In this document: one piece after another, positions 6,498 through 13,634 of the stretch
Position numbering within the stretch: position 1 is the first letter of the stretch
How the letters are laid out: every line of letters starts with the position of its first letter
Source of the DNA: Leptonema sp964619535
GTDB taxonomy: Bacteria > Spirochaetota > Leptospiria > Leptospirales > Leptonemataceae
NCBI GenBank assembly: GCA_964619535.1
Contig: CAZUEX010000020.1
Span: forward strand, 1 to 32,523
Reading direction: 5' to 3'
DNA: 32,523 nt
Notes under the pieces: model-generated
What the model saw: the letters and a program-made list of their open reading frames with translations, nothing else
What the model was told of the DNA's origin: nothing
The model's database searches: none
Position numbers and translations under genes: made by a program

Positions 6498-9251
6498 TTA
6501 GCTTTTTTCGAAGCGAAGGCCTATCTTCTCATAGTAGAAAAGACTCCGGCCTTGGCCGAACTCTGCCGCACATCGATAAATCCCGGTGCCTACTTTTCGG
6601 AAAGGAAGCAGAACACCACCCCTGCCCTGGTCAGCCAAATGATGCTCCATGTGTTCGAGTCGAGTTTTCAGCCCCGGTGCAACGTTAATGCTGATGGGCC
6701 AGAATTTCACCTCGCTCAAACTAAAAGACCCTTCTGGATCAGGCACAAGAGGACGAATCTCTTCGCCGTCAAGAACGCAAAGACGATAGGTCCTCGTATC
6801 CCCCGTTAGACGCGTGGGTGCATCATCGTCGCGCCAGGGGCTGGCATCATATTCGGCCACATACCCATTGCAAAGTACCAGAGCTTTCGTCTGAGCACGA
6901 AACTCATCAAGTTCGGGGGTCGAACGAGGCAGCCTCTTTGGTGCTGGCGTTTCACCATAAGCATGCTCAATCAGATGTCGAAGTGTTTTGGGTATATCAA
7001 TCCGCCCTTGCCTCTTCAGGATGTTAGCCGTACGCCAGAGGATCGCATGGTCAGCGTACACCTTCGCACCCCGGCCGAAACAGCGCCTGTACCAGCTCTC
7101 TTCTGTGTTTTCATCAGGTATGGAGTCCGGCTCGGGCGAAAATACGAACAACGTTGCCTCACCGCGACGATCCCCATCGGCTGACCGATTGCCCGCTTCG
7201 TCACGACTGTGACGGCGCAAACGACCGACGCGCTGAATAATCAGGTCGATTGGACAGAGGTCGGTGATCATTTCATCGAAGTCTAAGTCGAGGGATTGCT
7301 CAACGACCTGTGTCGCCAGCAGGATACGCCCCCGGCGTTCTGCCTGGCCGGACTCTTTACCGAAAAGTTCAAGAACTTGTGTTTCAATGTCACTTCGATG
7401 GCCGGCGGCAAACCGAGAATGAAATACCATCAGCTTTGCATCATCAATCTGTCCTCTCAGACGATCGTAGGCATCCTGTACGTCGGCAACTGTATTACGA
7501 ATCCAGACAGCACACCGACCCGATTCTGCGATACCAACCAGCTTTTGCACGGGAACATTGATGTCCCCATCTTCGGTAAACAAAAACTCAACACCTACCG
7601 AACGACAGTGCCTCGCCGAAGGCTCCACGGCAATCGAGCGGGACCGCGCTTCAGAAACGACCGTAACCGCAGGATAAGCCGAGTCTGACAGTACCTCTGG
7701 GTTCCGGCTCGTACCTTCGCATCTAAATCCTTGCAGATATGAGCTGGCCAGTCGTTTCTTCATAGCCAGCGGCAATGTCGCCGACAGCAATATGACGCTT
7801 CGTCCTTGTTGGGCCTGCAAACGAATCAGAGTATCCAGCAATTCTTGCATGTAGCTGTCGTATGCATGTACTTCATCAACAATGAGGATCTTGCGAGAAA
7901 GTCCGAACATTCGTAAAGTGTTGTGTTTCGAATAAAGCACCGCCAACAATGCCTGATCAATACTGCCAACACCTACCTGGGCAAGAAGAGCTTTCCGAGA
8001 ACGATCAGAAAACCATTCATTGCAGGCAGCCCTCGTGCTAAGCTGATCATTATGCGCATCCTCCAGAGAAACGTCCGTTTCCGTTTGCGCCCGAGGCAAT
8101 AGAGAGCGTTGAAAATCTTGATTAAGATCCTTACGACTGTGGGCCAGAATCAATGATGGAACACCGTCCTCCTGATAAAAGTGCCGGTAAATGCTGGCAA
8201 GACGAGCGTACAGACCATTCGACGTAGCCATCGTCGGCATTGCAAAGTAGAAGCCCTCCGCACCTTCATCTTTCAAGAGCTTTGCCGTCAAAAGGAGGGC
8301 TGCCTCGGTCTTGCCAGAGCCAGCAATGTCTTCAATGATGTACAGTGCGGGATTACCATCGGGCTCTATGTTCAAAATGGCTTGTTGCAGCGGCGTTGGC
8401 TCAAAGCCTGAAAAGGTCGGAAACAGTTCCGACCACGGATCCTGCAACAACCGAACGGGAGCAGAAAGCAGACCGTGTCGCTGTAGAGCAGCCTTCGCCA
8501 GAGCCCGAGCTCGTCTGAAGGTAATCTTAACATCCAGCGTTTCTTCTACTCTCTGGTCAAAAGCATAGGCGAGTGGAAAATCATCCGTAGATGAACCGAT
8601 CCAATCAGAAAGAACAATAAGGCCAGAAAGCGGAAATGAAAAAGCCGCTACCTGGGCTCTAACCGTCTTATCTGCACCCCATACCTCCAACGCTTCTACG
8701 CAACCAGGGAACAGGCACACCAGGTCATCCATCAGTTGTTCCGCCGCTTTTCGCGACCTTTCATCGTAGATCGCGGTCTCATGAACCAGGCTTTCCGCTT
8801 TCACAGGCTTACCATGATGGCCGAATGCAGCAGTTAGCAACGGCCGAATCGTACGCTGCAATATTCGCCTATCGGCATCCGCCAAACCATTCAGGTGCTT
8901 CCAGAACCGCTTACGTAACCAATTATCCCACAGCCAGAACCCCGAGGCAGGATGCGACGACCCGATGAAAGGGAAGGAGCGACGCTCCGTGAAACGCTCA
9001 GCCAGCTCAGGCACCTTGAACTGAAAATCAGCTGCAAACTTGCCCAGATCGTGAATCGCAGCAAGAAAGCCGACAAGGTCAACAAACTGATTTTTTTTCA
9101 GGCCCAGCCGGTTGGACCATTGCCGAACAAATGACTCGTGCGCGGCCATCCATTCGAAAGCCACGGAAGCAACATCCAGCATGTGTAGAACAAGAGGATG
9201 CCAGCGAGCTGACTCTCTGTGAGCTTTTCCCCAAAAGCCAAGATAACTCAT
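6498..9251 (-). CDS. cas3: CRISPR-associated helicase-nuclease Cas3, type I-E
   Basis: Cas3 is recruited by target-bound Cascade and degrades DNA with an N-terminal HD nuclease and a superfamily 2 helicase. Numbered from the ATG at 9251 (917 residues), the HD motif is in AAIHDLGKF (H67-D68) and a further metal-site block is HHGK near 145. Walker A is AGSGKTE near 310, DEVH near 459, SAT near 490, and motif VI is QRVGRLRRH near 673. A C-terminal domain follows, so all catalytic parts are present. The start is uncertain. The ATG at 9251 suits the usual short lead before WGKAH but has no good ribosome binding site. An in-frame TTG at 9299 is preceded by TGGAGCAG and would add 16 residues. It is first in the locus. 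Confidence 0.96.
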   Translation of the reverse strand: MSYLGFWGKAHRESARWHPLVLHMLDVASVAFEWMAAHESFVRQWSNRLGLKKNQFVDLVGFLAAIHDLGKFAADFQFKVPELAERFTERRSFPFIGSSHPASGFWLWDNWLRKRFWKHLNGLADADRRILQRTIRPLLTAAFGHHGKPVKAESLVHETAIYDERSRKAAEQLMDDLVCLFPGCVEALEVWGADKTVRAQVAAFSFPLSGLIVLSDWIGSSTDDFPLAYAFDQRVEETLDVKITFRRARALAKAALQRHGLLSAPVRLLQDPWSELFPTFSGFEPTPLQQAILNIEPDGNPALYIIEDIAGSGKTEAALLLTAKLLKDEGAEGFYFAMPTMATSNGLYARLASIYRHFYQEDGVPSLILAHSRKDLNQDFQRSLLPRAQTETDVSLEDAHNDQLSTRAACNEWFSDRSRKALLAQVGVGSIDQALLAVLYSKHNTLRMFGLSRKILIVDEVHAYDSYMQELLDTLIRLQAQQGRSVILLSATLPLAMKKRLASSYLQGFRCEGTSRNPEVLSDSAYPAVTVVSEARSRSIAVEPSARHCRSVGVEFLFTEDGDINVPVQKLVGIAESGRCAVWIRNTVADVQDAYDRLRGQIDDAKLMVFHSRFAAGHRSDIETQVLELFGKESGQAERRGRILLATQVVEQSLDLDFDEMITDLCPIDLIIQRVGRLRRHSRDEAGNRSADGDRRGEATLFVFSPEPDSIPDENTEESWYRRCFGRGAKVYADHAILWRTANILKRQGRIDIPKTLRHLIEHAYGETPAPKRLPRSTPELDEFRAQTKALVLCNGYVAEYDASPWRDDDAPTRLTGDTRTYRLCVLDGEEIRPLVPDPEGSFSLSEVKFWPISINVAPGLKTRLEHMEHHLADQGRGGVLLPFRKVGTGIYRCAAEFGQGRSLFYYEKIGLRFEKS

Positions 9252-9328
9252 AGGAACACCGTTACAATCGACGAACGAGTCGACTCGGCAAGCATACAAC
9301 TGCTCCAGAAGTGATCAAGCTTATTACA

Positions 9329-9369
9329 CATCCCCGCCTGGCGCAGGACTGCGCCACAGCGGGGAAGAG
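9329..9369 (-). promoter_or_regulatory. CRISPR-repeat-like extended hairpin in the cas3 leader
   Basis: On the minus strand the left arm CTCTTCCCCGC matches the array repeat's CTATTCCCCGC at 10 of 11 bases, and the right arm GCGGGGATG matches 9 of 9. The repeat's ATGC loop is replaced by about 21 nt that form a second stem, TGGCGCA-GTCC-TGCGCCA. No U-tract follows, so it is a poor terminator for the upstream gene. A TGTAAT that could be a -10 box lies just downstream (9328-9323). It may be a Cas6e or Cascade binding site, a relic repeat, or a dispersed palindromic element. Confidence 0.6.
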
Positions 9370-9415
9370 GCTGGGGGCGGTGCGGCCCTCGCTACAGAGC
9401 AACGTTCAGCCAGAA

Positions 9416-9985
9416 CTACTTCTGCAAATCGACAATACCCACCTTCCAACCACCTTCTGGTGCATGACTTTTTAGACCACCCAGCACAATTTCGTTAATA
9501 ATGACTGTTTGTGGGCTCCCAGCCAGCCGAAAAAGTGCTGCATTACCAGCCTTTTCGCCGTCTATGCGCAGGCTATGAAACATCACTAACGGAATACCGA
9601 CACCGTCGGAATCACCTTCCATCACCACGGTTGAATCTGAAGCATCCATATCAGCCGCCTGCAACAAACCTAAAATATTGAATGCGAAGTAGTCATCCCT
9701 GCTCCCACCGGTTTCAGGATTAACCACTTTAGCGGGAAACAGTTGAAAATTATCCACACCTACAGACCTGAGCGCGTCGCAAAAGGTGGGGCTCACAACA
9801 GGGATACCGCCATCAATAAAATGAGGCATAGTGCTTAAATCAGGGTAATCGACTTCAAACTGCAACGGCGGCAAGTTCTCTGGCAGCAGCTTTCCCATAA
9901 GAAAAGACAGCTCTGGATCTAACCCTGGCCACCTGTCCATTCCGTAATTGTCTGTAGACCTGTGTTTTAACTGAGAATATTTCAT
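9416..9985 (-). CDS. Imm11-family (DUF1629) immunity protein, probable
   Basis: The 189-residue product has the layout of Imm11/DUF1629 proteins, which neutralise toxins of polymorphic toxin systems in the cytoplasm. A central block runs from PDLSTMPHFIDGG through PVVSPTFCDALRSVGVDNFQLFPAKVV and YFAFNILGLLQAADMD. A later block, HSLRIDGEKAGNAALFRLAG, leads into a VIINE segment and a C-terminal G-x-V/I-D end. There is no signal peptide or membrane helix. The frame stays open upstream (TTG 10051, ATG 10000), but the ATG at 9985 fits the family length best; none has a strong ribosome binding site. No toxin gene is visible beside it, so it would be an orphan. Family assignment is by recalled pattern only. 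Confidence 0.6.
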   Translation of the reverse strand: MKYSQLKHRSTDNYGMDRWPGLDPELSFLMGKLLPENLPPLQFEVDYPDLSTMPHFIDGGIPVVSPTFCDALRSVGVDNFQLFPAKVVNPETGGSRDDYFAFNILGLLQAADMDASDSTVVMEGDSDGVGIPLVMFHSLRIDGEKAGNAALFRLAGSPQTVIINEIVLGGLKSHAPEGGWKVGIVDLQK

Positions 9986-10051
9986 ACCCTGAATTTCCAT
10001 CTCATTGCCGGGCTTCCCGCAATTCCTTTTGTATTGCAATGCGTATTTCAA

Positions 10052-10480
10052 TTAAAGAATACATTCCATGTTTCATGGGTTGCCTTCAACCTTATCCTCA
10101 ATACCATCAGCCAGGTAGTCCAGCATATTATGCACCTGCATCCTTGCATCAGTCAACCGTTGCCGCTCGCCGCCACCCAGAACACCATATTTTGCACTCC
10201 CCTTACCCTCAGGATTTGCCCGCAGCGATACACACAGCAACACCGCCCGGCTGAGGGTGCCGCGCGGCCCGCGCTGGTTGGTTTACCTTATCGCAGCCCA
10301 TTCGAGGTCCCTGCTCCAGCTCGCAGATAGAATCCTCGAAAGGCCTGTCCGATCACGCCAGAGTACATTCCCGGCCGCAGTATCAGGCAGTTTGCGACAT
10401 CACCGTACAGAAATCATTCTTCTATTATACCCGGGCATTCTTTTGTCTGCGGGTCAGCACATAGGGCCTTGAATTATGTA
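10052..10480. other. GC-rich intergenic stretch, no confident gene
   Basis: Short frames in several phases look protein-like but none has a good start. The longest is a minus-strand frame open from 10282 to a TGA at 10073-10075 (69 codons, ending DGIEDKVEGNP). Structural elements include a GCCGCGCGGC palindrome at 10259-10268 and a 7-bp inverted repeat TTCGAGG/CCTCGAA at 10301-10307 and 10334-10340. It could be a dispersed repeat, the remnant of a toxin or Rhs gene upstream of the immunity gene, or a structured RNA. I cannot choose between these. Confidence 0.4.
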
Positions 10481-10509
10481 TTGACACGAAGTACAACCTT
10501 TATTATTTT
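10481..10509 (+). promoter_or_regulatory. Candidate sigma-70-type promoter
   Basis: A perfect TTGACA at 10481-10486 is followed after 17 bp by TATTTT at 10504-10509, in an A/T-rich pocket that contrasts with the GC-rich sequence to its left. It points at the gene starting at 10586 and would give an untranslated leader of about 70 nt. Confidence 0.55.
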
Positions 10510-10585
10510 TCCAGCTAATGACAGGCAGCGCAGCGGCCGAATGGCCGGACACAGGTCATACCTGTGTTCCTGTCTGGAGATGTAC

Positions 10586-11215
10586 ATGCCTCTTACAGAA
10601 GACTCCATTCCAGTACTCATCCACCGAAACAGATCAGTCTACGACATTGAACATAGCTTTTCTAAATTCTTCGAGAGGGGATTGAAGCACCGCCAGCCAG
10701 AACTCTATGCGGAGATTGCCGACCGTTTCCAGCTGAGCACAGACGACAGCGAAAAGAATGTGGACTTTGAGCAAAGGCTGCCTGTCATTAAAGAGGCCTA
10801 TGCGCCCCTCTGTAACGACTACCTGCAAATCTATAAGGCTCTGCTGCAAAAGGGGGTCGATGCCATCCTTGCCGACGGCGACAGACCGGATCAGTATATC
10901 CTTGTGCCGAAAGATTCCTATCCGGGCATTGAGCTCCAGTGGCGCGAAAATGACAAACGGCCGGGGCATACATGCGGCTATACGGCCACCTCGCTGTCAC
11001 CTTCGGTTTTGCAATGGATGCAGGCCGATACAGAAACATTCATCGAACGGTTCAGAACAACGAAAGGCGAAACGTTGTTTGATCAAGCTGCTCCCATCGA
11101 GCTTGTCTATCACAGATTTGAATGGCCTGAGGACATGACGGACATCATGTTTCCCGCATACGTCTTTCTCGACGGGGGAGCGCTCTGCCGCACATTCACG
11201 GTATATCACGTTTGA
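10586..11215 (+). CDS. Hypothetical protein, 209 residues
   Basis: I do not recognise this family. The product is soluble, with no signal peptide or membrane helix, and is mixed helical/strand. It has an acidic N-terminal half rich in charged helices (SFSKFFERGLKHRQPELYAEIADR) and a C-terminal half with strand-like, aromatic segments ending in FLDGGALCRTFTVYHV. The start is the ATG at 10586 because GGAGA lies 5-6 bp upstream and a consensus-like promoter lies at 10481-10509; the frame is open back to 10469 without such support. It stands alone, followed by a strong hairpin. It neighbours a CRISPR locus and an immunity-like gene, which hints at an accessory role, but nothing in the sequence shows a function. 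Confidence 0.75.
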   Translation: MPLTEDSIPVLIHRNRSVYDIEHSFSKFFERGLKHRQPELYAEIADRFQLSTDDSEKNVDFEQRLPVIKEAYAPLCNDYLQIYKALLQKGVDAILADGDRPDQYILVPKDSYPGIELQWRENDKRPGHTCGYTATSLSPSVLQWMQADTETFIERFRTTKGETLFDQAAPIELVYHRFEWPEDMTDIMFPAYVFLDGGALCRTFTVYHV

Positions 11216-11233
11216 TGCATAATTCATCAGGTA

Positions 11234-11251
11234 GCCCGGTGCACACCGGGC
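11234..11251 (+). terminator. Perfect hairpin after the hypothetical gene, possible terminator
   Basis: GCCCGGT-GCAC-ACCGGGC is a perfect 7-bp stem with a 4-nt loop, 18 bp after the stop codon at 11215. The following bases (AGTTACAACTACATTTTG) have no proper U-tract, so intrinsic termination would be weak. Confidence 0.45.
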
Positions 11252-11306
11252 AGTTACAACTACATTTTGTCTCAAGAAACTCAAAAACCTATACGTCAAA
11301 AGCAGT

Positions 11307-11555
11307 ATGGTCGGACGAAAGCAGAAAGAACGTCATGCCGTCATCCGTCAAAAGAACAGGCGGATGCTCGACATTACGCTTTTCGTTTCCCTGATCGGTG
11401 TTCCCCCTGTTTCGCTTTTCGACCTTCTGGCCCAATCACGGGGTTCATATGCCCGGTTGCTTGCTGTTGTAGCCATAGCACAGATGATCATCTTTGTAGC
11501 CGTTGCCCTGCTGCGCCTGCTGAAACCACGAAGATACAGACAGTATGCAACCTGA
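11307..11555 (+). CDS. N-terminal membrane fragment of an interrupted diguanylate cyclase
   Basis: This 82-residue frame has a basic start (GRKQKERHAVIRQKNRR) and two membrane helices (about residues 20-42 and 51-70), ending at a TGA at 11553-11555. The same frame continues without any shift as LFITVLLTLLLPQLIDTI into the next feature, so the two read as one membrane sensor if the TGA were a sense codon such as TGG or CGA. It most likely represents the first third of the sensor domain of that gene. The ATG at 11307 has only a weak ribosome binding site. Confidence 0.55.
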   Translation: MVGRKQKERHAVIRQKNRRMLDITLFVSLIGVPPVSLFDLLAQSRGSYARLLAVVAIAQMIIFVAVALLRLLKPRRYRQYAT

Positions 11556-11585
11556 CTCTTCATCACGGTTCTGCTTACACTGCTG

Positions 11586-12854
11586 TTGCCTCAGCTCATC
11601 GATACCATCGTTACGTCAAGTTCCCGCTTTCAGCTCTCCTCGATTACCTATCTTGGCTGTGTTCTCTTTCTCTATCTGCCCGGCATATACAGGGCAATGC
11701 TTCTGTATTCCCTCATTGTCGTTATGTCATTGATTCCGCTTCTGATCTACAGGCCTTTACCGCTGACGACCGTGGTGCCAACCCTGACGGCAATTTCTCT
11801 TCTTGGAATTATTCGCCAGAGACAGCGAGAAAAGAACCTCGATACCGTTCTTGAATTACGCCGACGCAAGATTCATCTGCAATTGCAGACGATCCTCTAC
11901 GAGCAGGCCCTTGCTGCCGTGGAAGAAAGCGAGGCCCGGTACAAGACGGTACTCGACTCTATGGCAGAGGGTGTCGTTGTCGTTTCCTCCGATGGCACCA
12001 TGGTTACCTGCAATGAAGCAGCGACCATCATCCTCGGTCGCAGTCGCGAGCAGATTATTGGCTCTGATATAGACGGATTGCAGCTCAGGTTTATCCAGGA
12101 AGACGGCCAGGAGTTTCCCCGGGACCGACTTCCGGCTCTTTTTGTTCAGGAACAGGGCAGGCCTGTGAATAACATCGTCCTTGGCATTGAAAGAGAATCA
12201 GGCGAGAAGAACTGGTTACGGGTCAATGCCCGCCCTCTGTTTCGCCGTGGTGAAACAACGCCTTACGGGGCAACGGTCACCTTTACCGACACCACGGAAC
12301 TGAAGCTTCAGGCCGACCTGATCCGTTACCAGGCCTTTCACGATGCTCTTACGGGACTGGCAAACCGGGCCCTTCTTGACAAGGCGCTGGAGCTTGAACT
12401 GGCACATGCGAAGCGCGAAAGAACCATCCTTGCCGTCCTTTTTATCGACCTGGACCGTTTCAAGTCAGTCAACGACTCCCTGGGCCATGCTGCAGGGGAT
12501 GATCTTCTTGTGGATGTGGCAAAGCGACTGCAGTCCGCTTTACGCCAGAGCGATACTCTGGCCCGCTCAGGTGGCGATGAATTTACTGCCGTTCTGCCCC
12601 GCCTGCAATCGGCTGCCGATGCTGCAACGGTTGCAGATAAGATTCTTTCTGTTCTTGAGCAGCCTTTTAAGCTTTCGGGCCATACGGTGGAAATCTCGGC
12701 AAGCATTGGAGTGGCCGTGTATCCACAGGACGGCAATACAGGCGATGCCCTTCTTCAACATGCAGATACGGCTATGTATACAAAGAAGAAATCCGGTAAA
12801 GACGGCAACCCACTCCGCAGCGAGAACAGCTCTTCTCTGGTTGAAAATCACTGA
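11586..12854 (+). CDS. PAS-GGDEF diguanylate cyclase, separated from its first two membrane helices by a stop codon
   Basis: The C-terminal domain makes cyclic di-GMP from two GTP. It has FIDLDRFKSVND (metal site) and an intact GGDEF active site at nucleotides 12570-12584. An RQSD inhibitory site lies exactly five residues before GGDEF, so it should be feedback-inhibited. A PAS domain (roughly 11930-12290) begins EARYKTVLDSMAEGVVVV. Before it lie four probable membrane helices that complete a six-helix sensor with the 11307-11555 fragment. No ATG with a ribosome binding site follows the in-frame TGA: 11586 is a TTG and the first in-frame ATG is at 11697. The gene is therefore probably a pseudogene, a sequencing error, or expressed from a restart. 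Confidence 0.8.
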   Translation: MPQLIDTIVTSSSRFQLSSITYLGCVLFLYLPGIYRAMLLYSLIVVMSLIPLLIYRPLPLTTVVPTLTAISLLGIIRQRQREKNLDTVLELRRRKIHLQLQTILYEQALAAVEESEARYKTVLDSMAEGVVVVSSDGTMVTCNEAATIILGRSREQIIGSDIDGLQLRFIQEDGQEFPRDRLPALFVQEQGRPVNNIVLGIERESGEKNWLRVNARPLFRRGETTPYGATVTFTDTTELKLQADLIRYQAFHDALTGLANRALLDKALELELAHAKRERTILAVLFIDLDRFKSVNDSLGHAAGDDLLVDVAKRLQSALRQSDTLARSGGDEFTAVLPRLQSAADAATVADKILSVLEQPFKLSGHTVEISASIGVAVYPQDGNTGDALLQHADTAMYTKKKSGKDGNPLRSENSSSLVENH

Positions 12855-12910
12855 CGACAGCACCTTCTTTTTCGGTCGACGGCCGGACGCCCCTGCTCCT
12901 CTTTGAGTCT

Positions 12911-13627
12911 ATGCTTCTTGCCGTCCCCGTATTTAACGAAGAGCAGAATCTTCCTTTGTTTTTTCCTGATCTTTTTGCCGATCTTCCCGAAGCCATCGAC
13001 GAGGTGCTTTTCATCAACGATGGCTCGTCCGATCGATCGGCGGAATTGCTTGAAGAGATTCGCCGTCCGGGCGTCGACGTTCTACATCATACCACAAACC
13101 TGGGCTATGGCCAGGCAATGATTACGGCCATGACCGAGGCAAAAAGACGCGGACATCAATACCTGATTACGATGGACTGCGATCGCCAGCATCGTCCAGA
13201 AGACATCCGGCACTTTATCGATGCCGATGCCGGGATTGATGTTGTTTCGGGATCTCGCTACCTTCCTTCTTCAAGGCGCTGTGGCAATGCACCGGAAGAT
13301 CGTGTGAAGGTCAATCAACGCATCACAGAGCGCCTGAACCGTCGCTTTGGTTTTCAGCTAACCGACTCCTTCTGCGGCTTCAAACGCTACCGTATGAAGA
13401 GGATTGATCCATCTGTTCTTCGGGAACGTGGCTATGCCTTTCCTGTGGAGTTCTGGGCCTATGCTGCTGTAGAAGGCCTGCGCATCGAAGAGCTGGCAGT
13501 CAGTCGAATCTACACCACAGACAGCCGTAGCTTCGGCGAAGACCTGGACAGAACACGCAAACGCTATCGCTACTATTTAAAGGTGCTGCACGAAAGCATC
13601 CGCCGGTTCACGGCCATGCATGCCTGA
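12911..13627 (+). CDS. Family 2 glycosyltransferase (dolichyl-phosphate-mannose synthase-like)
   Basis: This 238-residue protein is a GT-A fold enzyme that transfers a sugar from a nucleotide donor, probably to a lipid carrier or cell-surface glycan. It has the opening AVPVFNEEQNLP, the FINDGSSDRS nucleotide-binding motif (about 34-43) and the metal-binding D89-C-D91 in ITMDCDRQHRPED. Next come the SGSRY segment and the C-terminal DSFCGFKRYR block seen in dolichyl-phosphate-mannose-like transferases. There is no membrane anchor. It starts 56 bp after the diguanylate cyclase in the same direction. It ends 7 bp from the stop of the opposing gene, with a short CCTGA/TCAGG stem over the junction. 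The donor and acceptor cannot be told from sequence. Confidence 0.85.
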   Translation: MLLAVPVFNEEQNLPLFFPDLFADLPEAIDEVLFINDGSSDRSAELLEEIRRPGVDVLHHTTNLGYGQAMITAMTEAKRRGHQYLITMDCDRQHRPEDIRHFIDADAGIDVVSGSRYLPSSRRCGNAPEDRVKVNQRITERLNRRFGFQLTDSFCGFKRYRMKRIDPSVLRERGYAFPVEFWAYAAVEGLRIEELAVSRIYTTDSRSFGEDLDRTRKRYRYYLKVLHESIRRFTAMHA

Positions 13628-13634
13628 GTTTCCG

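Noticed and set aside
9329..9369. Reading the cas3-leader hairpin as an ordinary intrinsic terminator of the Imm11-like gene
   Set aside because: No run of T follows the stem on the minus strand (ATGTGTAATAAG), and the arms match the CRISPR repeat.
11553..11555. TGA as a selenocysteine codon in the split cyclase
   Set aside because: It falls at the start of a membrane helix, no known family has selenocysteine there, and no selenocysteine insertion hairpin is evident directly after it.
11267..11854. 195-codon plus-strand frame overlapping the sensor region of the cyclase
   Set aside because: Out of phase with the membrane helices and PAS start, composition not protein-like, and no ribosome binding site.
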